From Allolobophora icterica (lineage: Eukaryota > Annelida > Clitellata > Crassiclitellata > Lumbricidae), in NCBI GenBank assembly GCA_963556255.1, contig OY744612.1:25532940-25596939 (forward strand): a stretch of 64,000 nt of DNA, given 5' to 3'. Position 1 is the first letter of the stretch. Every line of letters starts with the position of its first letter. A program made the position numbers and the translations under genes. Below, in pieces: positions 37,751 through 48,032 of this stretch. Below the pieces are notes generated by a model that made no database searches, was not told where the DNA came from, and saw only the letters and a list, made by a program, of their open reading frames with translations.

Positions 37751-38283
37751 TGTGTCTGTGACAGATCACTAAGTGCTGCTAGTTATAAAACAGGCGAAAG
37801 GGTTGTGTGCTTGATAAGTTAACATCGGAATGTAATAACGTTGAGTGCCAGAAGGGGGCGTTTGATTGAGGACAATGAGGGTTGTGTGTTCTGTTTCCTT
37901 GTGGGTAATTTCCCTTCAATTGAGTCGTTCAATGAACTGCTTTCATGTATTGTTAGTTTTTCTGCGGAGTTAATAGTCTTGATCTCAGCACGACCCCGTG
38001 TAACAGTAGCACTACGTTTCTCTATCTCTTTTTATCTACACAACCACTCCTTTTCCTTAATTGCCTATGTTCCATGTGCTCGTAAAAGCACATTGTATGC
38101 CAATAGCAGAAACTATTGTATACATGTATGTAAACATTTTCAGCTTATCACAAGACATTCGTCATTTTAAAATTTAGACATGCTAGATAGCCGTATGCAT
38201 AAGCACATTTGAGAAGTTCCTAACAGCGCCACAAAAATGTTCAAATACATGCATACATATATGTAAATGTATAGGTACGTGTA

Positions 38284-38330
38284 TGAACGTGTATATATGT
38301 ATATATATATATACATATATATATCTGAAT
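38284..38330. repeat. (TA)n-rich tract
   Basis: Imperfect TATATG and TATA units. Confidence 0.8.
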
Positions 38331-38360
38331 ATTTATATAGAACCCTTTGGCACCGCTCTT

Positions 38361-38560
38361 TGTTGCTGTAAAAGGAGTACAAAGAGAAGAGTCTCTTAAG
38401 TTAACCTTGAAGAGAAGTCATACATGTGAAGTTTAAGCAACTTCATTCTCTTGACATCTGAAAGTAGATGTCCAGTTCGCGCCCTCGTCGTCTGATCGTA
38501 CCACCAACAGTGTACGGTCGACGTACACATTTAATTACCGATTTCGCTAGGGGCACCAGT
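38361..38560 (-). repeat. Diverged SINE body copy
   Basis: Contains CAACTTCATTCTCTTGACATC and ACAGTGTACGGTCGACGTACA, a diverged match to the 34.76-35.03 kb body in the same orientation. Confidence 0.55.
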
Positions 38561-38922
38561 TGAACAACTATCTTGAAATATCTTTCTGTCCTGGTGCACT
38601 AAAGCGTTTGATACTAAATCCATTCCGATTACTGCTTGTGGCAGCGAGAATTGTGACTGGCCAAGGCCACGATGAATGAATGGGTTCTATAATTATCAGA
38701 CAATATATGTACTCACACCAGTGTTCTGGTCATGCTATTTTTACGTCTGCTTAGTTCTCTGCTTATCTCATCTGAACCCGGATTTGTCGGATTTTCCTGG
38801 CAACTTTTGAAGCACTAATGAATATTTTTATCCGGTGATGTCTGTGTTGGTGATTAGATTAAGCATGATTATGTCTTATGCGACACTGTACGGAATAATG
38901 CCTTGCTTCTTCCAGTCTCAGA

Positions 38923-39033
38923 TAGGGCTGTACCGAATATTTGCTTCGTATTCGCTTCGGGCCCGAATAGTGGGCCAAATAGCTATTCGATATTCGGCCG
39001 AATAGTGATAGTCACCTATTCGGTACAGCCCTA
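38923..39033. mobile_element. hAT-type MITE, 111 bp
   Basis: Inverted ends TAGGGCTGTACCGAATA / TATTCGGTACAGCCCTA. Perfect duplication GTCTCAGA (38915-38922 and 39034-39041). The inside is rich in CGAATA motifs. Confidence 0.94.
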
Positions 39034-39164
39034 GTCTCAGACTATATACGTCCTTGCATGGCAAATAAGATGAAGTTCTACCTTGAAAAGTACACAGATA
39101 AGTTAGTTACTTTGACGAGTTACTCAAAATGTGCTATGTTAAGTGTCATACATGCATACATGGA

Positions 39165-39500
39165 AGGGGCCCGTAGAGTAATGGACAACACACTGGCGTG
39201 AAGAGCTGAAGGTACCAAGATCGAACCCGGTAGACCCCGTAAGGTTTATTCAGCCTTCCACTCGCTAGGTGGCAGTGGTTAAATGAATGTAGGCCATGAT
39301 TGGCGCCGTGTGGCTGCCGCTTAAACAGTCATATTCGACTCCTGTAAAACTGTTATCGTGTGCTTCTACTGTAATACATGTATGTAAGGCGCCCTGCGTG
39401 GCTGCCGTTTCTACTATATGTAATTATGTATGTTCTCTGTACAGCGCAGTGCGTTTGCAGGCGCTTAATTAAAGAACAAATTATTATTATTATACATTCA
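39165..39500 (+). repeat. tRNA-derived SINE with (ATT)n tail
   Basis: The head GGCCCGTAGAGTAATGGACA resembles an A box region, and GATCGAACC (39219-39227) is a B box. The body has a repeated GGCGCC-TG-GTGGCTGCCG block (about 39302 and 39388). It ends GCGCTTAATTAAAGAACAAA and ATT units. Confidence 0.65.
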
Positions 39501-41098
39501 AACATCCATACGCGCATACAGTCACATTGTGCATGTACATACAGTGCACATATAAATACATAATAAATAAATGCAAAAATGCACATGTATGTATGCATAC
39601 ATTCATATCCCACACTACTACATACAAGGTGCAACATGTGATATGGAATAGTGGAGTTGTATTTCAGTAGGGTTGTTTGGACAATTGAGAGGCGAAGACT
39701 TGTAAAATTGTAGTCTATTACTTACACAGATGTAGAATTCTTTTACCACCCTAGAAATAGTTCGGGGCCAGTGTCTGTGGTCGTAAACTTGACGCTTAAA
39801 CATATTCCAAGGACATGAAGTTAAATTTTATATTGCAAAAATTCACAATCTACTACTACTTGTGAGTTCTGCTATTACTTTCAGTAGATGGATGTCAGTA
39901 AGTGTGGTCTTCGCATCAAAATAATTATTATCGTTTTCCACTATGATAAAAAAATTTTTACCTTGGAAAGTTCACCTATACATCTGTTACTAATTAGACA
40001 GACTTCTTTATTACCTTAAACAGGCCTAGATGGGTTATAGTACGTAAGTGCACACGAGGTCATAGCATCAAGGTAAAATTTGGGTTTAGGCCTATCATAT
40101 GCAAATATGATATAAATATGATACATGATATATGCGATAAACCCAAATGTTAACTCTGAAACTTCATTTGTCCTACTATTTAGACGTAGAATAAATTCTC
40201 TGGCCACCATTTGTGTTGTCTGCCCGTGAGCTAGTGTGGTCTTAGCAGTTTGCGCCAGTGCCACCGAGACTTCAAAAGACTGGTGTGAACTGCGGCTGTC
40301 CTCAGTGTTTATCCTAGAAGGCGTCAAAGTTGTCTGGGAATCAAGCGAGCTCTGAACACGCGAGACAGAGGTCAGGCTATCCGTTAAACAATTCCGGCTT
40401 GCATTAGTATGTTTTGTTAACACCACCGAGATTTTTTAAGTCTTCAAGCTAACTAGTCTTTAAAGTAAGGTCAATGCTCTTTATAACATTTGTAGTGATT
40501 TCTACGGTGTGAAGTGGAGAAACATTTGACAGGACTAAATTGGAGCTGACGTTAAGCATATGCAATTGTTTTTTGTACACGTAAGACACAGAGGCCATTA
40601 TGGTTGAGCACTTGCCTTTTGAATGAAGTTATGGAACTTAAGTTTTTAAATCACAAAGAATTATTTGAAACATTTATAAACTTCTTATGTAGCTTGCTGA
40701 GTGCAAGATGGGCGGCTAGAATTCTAGTTTCTCAAATCATTTGAGGAATGTTGATGCAACATTTGGTTTACCAAATCTGATGAGCAAGTGTAAAACTATC
40801 CTCGTTTGACTGGGCAAAAAGAGTGACATAAACTGGATTTCCAAGTTCACATAAAGAAAACAGATGCACTTTAATTTGCCAAAATAAAAATACGAAAAAG
40901 TATGGCAAATTGAGATGGTAGCAAATGTTAAAAAAATGTTATAATGACATATAATGCAAAGAACAGTGGCAGGCGAAAGAGGCAGACCAAAGAAATTATA
41001 TATAGGCCTAATAACCTAAACGAAACCATTACCAGCCAAAATATTTGGGGTCCTTAATAATATTTACATATAGTAAATATATTGTTACATACAAATAC

Positions 41099-41104
<6 letters not shown>

Positions 41105-41141
<37 letters not shown>
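41105..41141. repeat. (TA)n microsatellite
   Basis: About 17 TA units. Confidence 0.95.
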
Positions 41142-41143
<2 letters not shown>

Positions 41144-44100
41144 TCAAAGCAAATATAGGTCTACATAAATTATGATTGAACTCGAATAAGACGTCTAAAT
41201 CCTGGTCAGGTGGGCGTGCTAGTCTTGCATTATCAATCCGTTATGCCAAAGCAGAAAAGGCTATAGATTAAACTACTACCGGCTACAGATCTGTTTTCTA
41301 TTTTAAAAGGATGCATGCCTTGCTGTTGAATCATCCATGGGTTGGGCACATGAAAGACCTTAATTTCAAAATGCATATCTCCTGGTCTCCTGGATTTTTT
41401 TTACTGTGCCCCAAATACGATATCATTTATGCGCTGCTCATATGACTCAGTCTTTCAAGTCGTTATCCTGAAGGCAGGAAATGCCCGACCAGAACAAAAG
41501 TTTCATTTGCTAAGTTCAATTCAATTCAGTCCAAATTAGTTCCAAACTAGTAACTTATAGTGCATATGCTAACACACAGGTGGTCGGTGCTTCTGACTTC
41601 GGTACTCTCTTTAGCAGCAAATCTAACAGTAAGGTTCTTGTGGCTAGTTATGAAGGAAGGTTAGACTGAGACTAACTTCTCACGATGATTTCTTTCATTC
41701 TGTACGTTAATCTTGTCACTGAGTTAAGCTGCTTTTCTTGTCATGACCCTTTGTCTGGTCGAAAAGAAAATTTTATGTGTAACATACATTTTGTGGTTAT
41801 CTCATACCTCGGACAATTGGAAAGAATTTCTATACGAGACTATGAAGATGTTAGCGAACAGGAGTTTTGAACAATAGAACAGTGTGGTGCTGAACAAATA
41901 TGGGTAAATGTGGAGCTAGTACTTAGTTAAATTTTGACTTAATTAATCTCTTAAGCTTACTTGTCAGATTAAAAGTATTTAGATTAATCGGTGCAGATAA
42001 TTTTCATCCTTACAGTGTTGCCATCATTCCTCTTAGAAGTTCACATACCTCTTAAAGGTCAGTAATTTAATTAACATAAATATCAGCGGAATACTTCAAC
42101 CTGCTTCTGCTTTCTTCAACTACTGGCAATTACGTGGAATCCGTTCCACTTATCCTATTACTCTCTCACGATGTGCATCATTTATAAAATTCCGCCTGCC
42201 GCAACTTTCGTACTTTGGACGCAGCTTCTCAGATATCCAGTTTTCTTATGCTCTTTTGCTCCTTAGGTTCTTACCACTGCAGCCTCTCGCCGTTGATAAA
42301 GCATAAACACGGCCTTAGACCACTGGCATTTCTGAGACTGCTTACATTTCACAGGACTTTCATGGTCTATTGCACGTCTTAATATAATACAATACAGTAT
42401 AGTGCAATGCCATACAATGCAATATAATAAAACCGGAATTTGATACTGCCCCTCCTTCCAATAGCTTAGCTAGAGGTGCATTTTGATGTGCATAATTGCT
42501 TCTTCAAATAAAACTCTGTGTACGTCATCGTAGCTGATAGCATTTATCCTTACAACAATCCTCAACAGTCTGCACAGGACAAAGAATGTATGTGTGTAAC
42601 AAGTGACAATAAAGTATTCATTATTTGTATTTCAGAAGTAATATAGTATAGTCGGGTCATGAGGAAATGAGACAAAGCAACATATTCAAAGTTACTTTAA
42701 CCTATCAGAATTATGATTACTAATGCTAGGAAATAAGGAAATATATAAGACTGTTAAGCAATATTGTATAAAATTATTGCTGAGCAAGTGAGCTCGTTTT
42801 AATTAAGATAATCTGGAGGAAGTCATACAACCTGGAAAGCAGTACCGGTACTTTATAAATCACAATATTTTATATCTGGAGTCCCTGAACTTACCACAGC
42901 CATTATAATTAGATGGAGATAACGACGCCATCATTAAACGCAGTACTGAGTAAATCCTATATCTGGAGATCATGAACTCATTACGACCTTAGTAATAGGA
43001 ATTGTAAGCTGAAAGCAATATCCTATAATTCATATGCTTTGCCTTCTTGTTATATGGTTCCAGTGATTAGAAAAACTGTGCCAGAGGCACTGCTAAAATT
43101 AATACTGTGTACACAATACCCTTCAAGTCTGGCAACCTGTTAGTCCCAGACCTTAATAAACTCTGTGTAGATATAAGCCAGCTACTGGAAACACCATTTG
43201 TTCGTCAGCCTGTGGCACATAACAGCTATACAAGTCGCTAAAATAACATGGATTTTTATTCACAGTACAAGCATAGGCCTACTTTGCGATTATGGAACAT
43301 AAAAAGAAGGCTGGAACCTGCGAAATAGTTTATATTCCACGTACGGTAAAACGCTTCATCTAGTGTTTTGTTGGCAGGACTAGCTACTGAAGTCATTTTA
43401 TAATTAAGTTCACATAAGGCATACATGTTGTGGTGGTGGTGGTTTAATTCTTACCGAATGCGCAGTGATTTTTAAGCATGGCATCACATGTGAGGCGTTG
43501 TACGGTACGCTGGCTAATCATGTAATTTGACAGGGTCTAGCTGAACGATCGGCAAAACAAGTGTGGCTCAGAGACATCTCATTAGTTTTATTCATTAGTT
43601 GCTTTCCAATGACCAAAATGCAACAACCACCCTATCTTCCATGCCAAATTAAAGAAAATGAGTCACAGTGTTTGCTCTTTCCACACGAACTCCTTACGAT
43701 ATATACACGAAGCTTGATAGATTATACACTTTTTAAAGCACATTAAATGTAGTTTTTAAACTGTAAGGTGAAGTAGTTTATCCTAACTTATTATCGATAA
43801 GAATTGTCACTGTGGAGAAATGGACAATCAGCGTTGCAGAAGTAGTCCAGGATTGCAATTGTAGTTACAACAAATTCTGTAGCATCGTCAGTAGCAATTA
43901 GCTACTTCTAGGACCCACGGGGCCACGTCCATACCGAGATATCGCAGAGTAACTCCATAGGGAGATCTAAGCCCAACTGAGGTAACTGTACATCGGCACT
44001 GTGATCAAAGGCGAGGCTTTTACTACTTTGCAGTACACGCATGTTTATAATACAAACTCTACAAGTCTTGAATGAGCGTGTGTAGGCCTACATTCTAATT

Positions 44101-44399
44101 TTATGGCGTTCTGTAAGTGGTGTAGTTTTATATTAGTTCTCAGACTGAAAATCTTCTCATGCGTTGGTCACAAGTTATCGCTGGTGCACTTGCCATTTAG
44201 GATTTCGGCGGAATGTGATATAGGACTAGCAATCCCAGCTCCACCGGATACCGATTTGATTTGATCCTGCTGTGCCAGCCCGTAGTGCCAGCCTGCCTAA
44301 TCACCGTATGGGCTGGGTTCCGGACACAGGTCCTTGCGTTTTCCGGTTGACTATCTTGTATTTATAGGCCTTTTAAATTTCGTGTGAAACAACGATAAG

Positions 44400-44410
44400 A
44401 GTGTGTGTGT

Positions 44411-44485
<75 letters not shown>

Positions 44486-44502
44486 GACAGACAGACAGAC
44501 AG
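44400..44502. repeat. (GT)n, (GA)n and (GACA)n compound repeat
   Basis: Short GT, then about 20 GA, then GACA units. Same order as at 17650-17745 apart from the GT. Confidence 0.95.
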
Positions 44503-45044
44503 ATACCTGAATCGTCAGTGAGAGAGTAGACCCTATGCCGAAGTTTCAGAGGTAGTTCAGAGGTCATAAACTCTGTCCTTGTGAATTTCAATATCGCGAA
44601 CCGCCGGCAAAATATTGCGGACATTAGGATAAAATTCTCCAGCAGATTTCTTCCATTTTCTGTAAACTTTATAAGCGTTAAATATATCATCTCTTACCTG
44701 GACCCGGACTTCAATACGCTGTTATATATAAACGGATTCTTCATTTCGCATACTTGGACAACCCATCCACTTGACGCAGCGCTTGTGAATAATTGCCCTG
44801 GACTTAGCATTTAAGTAGGGGTTACGATTACGATTACTGCATGTTCTGAAGTCATGTTTCATCAGATTCACAGAGTATCGAATTTTTAAATGTAATGAAT
44901 GCTTCATCATGGTTTTTTTGGCACAGTTAGTAAAATCTTAATCACTTTAGCTAGTGTCTCATTTAAAAAAATTAATTTCTCTGTATCTCTATGAATTTGG
45001 TTAGTTAAAAGACAAATTTGTTACTGAAAAGTGTAACGGTTTGC

Positions 45045-45090
45045 CCATGAACTTCTATATATAAACCTCTAGATATATAGGAGTTCATGG
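45045..45090. repeat. Short near-perfect hairpin
   Basis: CCATGAACT-CTATATAT pairs with ATATATAG-AGTTCATGG around an 8-base loop, with one mismatch per arm. Confidence 0.85.
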
Positions 45091-46190
45091 TTCATCGGTG
45101 ACGCATTGCATGATTGCAGAAAAAGTTTAAGTATTCACGTTGTATACACACACACATACATACATACATACACACGCATATATATATACAAATGAAATAT
45201 TGAAAGTTCAAATATATATATATATTCTGACATTAGATTGCACTCTCAAGAGGTCAAGAGGAGTTTAGACTGTGCAGTCATGTTCTAATTTGCATCATAT
45301 TTATTTATTGTGGCTGTCATCATGAGCAGCTTTGGCAATTACCATGAAGTTGGCTTTATTTGTTGTTGCTTCACAAATGGCAAATTACATGCACAAACAC
45401 GCATGAACGGATTAATCGGTTGAGAGTTGTATGCTGAGTTTTCAACACCCTGCAATAATGGCAGACGCTGCAACTCCATCTATGCTTTATTAACATTATA
45501 TGGACTGAAAACGAGCACTTGTGTAGTTGATTTTCCAGGTTACCGACGTCTCTCTGATAGGCAGTTGACTGTCCAAATTGTTCAATCTGCCTTCACTCCC
45601 TTTTTATTGCAAGACATGACTTTGGGAAAACTACTAATACGCCTACAGAGCATGCTGTGTAACTGTTAACTTGCCGGTGAAGAAAACCATATTAACCAGA
45701 CCGCCATGTTCTTGCAATGGCAGGCAGGTGCACAGTTCTGTTATGTACTATAGAGCGTATGTCCCTCTGACGTTAACGTAGCCTATATACATCGACGCAT
45801 TGGACTTTGTGCGACACTGAACACCATGTTTCGGGTTTCTTCACATAACTGTGCAAGAAGAAGCGCTTCTGGTGTTATTCTAAGGCGTGTATATATTAAG
45901 ACTACGATGCAGCTCCTGCTGCGTTTGGTATTTGATTTTTTTCCAGTCTGTCATTCAGGCTCCCAAAATGAATCCCCAGTTGACAAATGCCAACGTTAGA
46001 TCCAAATGTGCATATACCTGTAGAATGTCACTCACCCTTAATCTGAGACATCTGTGGAATGCCTTTTTAGATTAGGGGAGATGAGACTATAGTCGTAGGA
46101 ACTGACATTAAACTATCATCGCATCCCCGTTTACCTGCCCCCACTGGGTTTTGATGGAGGAGACTGACGCGTGATTTTGTGCATGCTTAG

Positions 46191-46290
46191 TAGTTATACT
46201 GAAGCCTTAAGCTGTATTGAAGCCTTGAGCTAAAAGTTATATTGAAGCCTAGAGCTGGGCGTTATATTGAAGCCTTGAGCTGGGCATTGA
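46191..46290. repeat. Four-copy tandem repeat of about 25-30 bp
   Basis: Units of GTTATATTGAAGCCTTGAGC with variable spacers. Confidence 0.8.
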
Positions 46291-46409
46291 CTGATGAGTG
46301 CCTTGAGTTTCCTTACAGTGGTACAATAGACTTTTCCATTTGATGCTCAGTGCCCAAGACTCGGTACTATTTGTGTCATCCGCCTGTTCACGTATTGTTG
46401 AGGTATTGT

Positions 46410-46480
46410 TGAATATTCATTCATTCATTCATTTAAGCATTTATATAGCGCCCCTCCAAGGGAGCTACTCAGAGGCGAAT
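46410..46480 (-). repeat. GCGCC retroelement tail with ATTC repeat
   Basis: ATTCATTCATTCATT is followed by GCATTTATATAGCGCCCCTC and CTCAGAGGCG. This is the reverse of the 17.86-17.93 kb LINE tail. Confidence 0.65.
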
Positions 46481-46569
46481 ATGCACTTCATTCGGTTATA
46501 CTTGCATTGCCATGCACGAACCACTGAATGGTAAAGCAGTTTAGAACTGTCAATTTTTCATTTGGACAG

Positions 46570-47301
46570 TGTAGTGACAGTCATGGACGATATTATATTA
46601 GGGATTTAGGATTACGCTATATATTAGTATTATGTGTTGCTTAGGATTTGATGTAGGCTAAAGAACACTATAGAGTCGAGATCAGATAAGACTTGACTGA
46701 CATTAGGGCCTGACCGGGTGTCATAAGAGGGGAGCAGGGAGAAGGAGGGGCGAAGGAATGATAGCGCGACCGAAAGGAGAGCGAGATTGGGGGAGAGATG
46801 GATGAATGACAGGTCAGGGCGAAAGGGAGAAGGAGGAAGAGCGAAGACTGGAAGGAGGACGGCATTCACTCACAGGAAGAGGAATCGATTAGACGTAGGA
46901 TTCACTCACAGGAGGAGGAATCGGTTAGACGTAGGATTCACTCACGGAAGGAGGAATCGCTAGGACGTAGGATTCACTCACGGAAGGAGGAATCGGTGAG
47001 ACGTACGATTAACTCACGGAGGGAGGAATCGTGTGACGGAAAATTGCAGACGCAGAAACTGTTATGCAACACGAAGTGAGAACTGTTCTAGGTGTACATA
47101 CGTTGTGTAAAAATATTGTATAATAAGAATTGCAAAACATACAAGAGTACTGTCTTCTAACTGTCTTCGCGAGGTGAATTACAAAAACCCACGTGCTTCG
47201 AACGCTAACAAGACCCCCGAAGACTAGCCTAGCCGCTCGATTACGTAACACCGCTGCCACCATAACTGAAGACAGATCAAGTAACATCTTCTTTCAGTAC
47301 A
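46570..47301 (+). repeat. 5' LTR
   Basis: TGTAGTGACAGTCATGG to CTTTCAGTACA. By line-by-line comparison I see no difference from the 3' LTR. A TATA-like GCTATATATTAG lies at about 46616-46627. Five tandem units of about 36 bp occupy 46862-47040. Confidence 0.95.
46862..47040 (+). repeat. Five tandem 36-bp units inside the LTR
   Basis: Units of GATTCACTCACGGAAGGAGG followed by AATCG-T-GACGTAG. The same array is in the 3' LTR at 51783-51961. Confidence 0.9.
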
Positions 47302-48032
47302 TTGTGCCAGCAGGGATTCGGTACAGTGTATTCTTCAGTACACTGTATTGGGAGACGGAGCAGATTTTCTACGCTGCACGGCTCGAACCAGCATCAAGCG
47401 GAGACGTTGGAGGACAACTCAGCACAACGGACGGTGACGACATCGGAGAAAGAAGCGGAACAAGAAGGACGATCGGACGCAAAAGACGAGGAGCACGCGA
47501 CGATCGGGGCCAGCTGAACAGCCGAACTCAACGAGCGAGCGAGCAGACGATCCGAACAACCGGAAGAGGGACTCGGACGATCACAAGAAGACGCGGAGGA
47601 CGAACGGACGGTTGGAGGACAACTTGGAGCCTTGCAGAGATCTCGAGTGGACGGTGCGGCGGATTCTTCGGAACTACACACCTTGAAAATCTGACGAGAT
47701 CGGGTGAGCGAGACCTAGCTTGTTAAATTGTCTGTTAATGATCATTGGATGAGTGTCATAAATTGCACTGACGCTAGATGATAAAGTGTATAAGCTGAGA
47801 TAATTGTTTATTGCTGAAAGGACGGTGATTATTGATTGGTAGTGCGAACGAAAGCACAGTTATTGTTTAGACGAAAAGTGTGAAAGACTGTCATAGCTTG
47901 ACTTTCTGTTGATTGGTTTTTCGGTGTTTACGAGGGATTTTGAATTTGTGTTTGAGTGTTTTACGAAGACTTTTTCGAAGGTGTAGTGTATTGTGGATTC
48001 TGTTCGAATAATTGCACTGAATTGCTAAGAGG
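47302..48032 (+). other. LTR element leader region
   Basis: Starts TTGTGCCAGCAGGGATTCGG. Its first 18 or so bases resemble the complement of a tRNA T arm and acceptor stem, but the usual TGG of a primer-binding site is absent. The leader is rich in GACGATCGGA and GGACGA motifs. The open frame here lacks an ATG, so I do not call a protein. Confidence 0.55.

Noticed and set aside
40016..40426. 136-codon Ser/Thr-rich minus-strand frame
   Set aside because: Starts at GTG, has no clear acceptor and no domain. Kept only as a weak observation, not as a gene.
46630..47287. Identical minus-strand frames in both LTRs
   Set aside because: They repeat only because the LTRs are identical. They fall on a purine-rich stretch and tandem units and show no protein features.
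47193..47726. 177-codon Arg-rich frame across the 5' LTR end and leader
   Set aside because: It opens at GTG inside the LTR, has no ATG and no recognisable domain. It lies in the expected untranslated leader.
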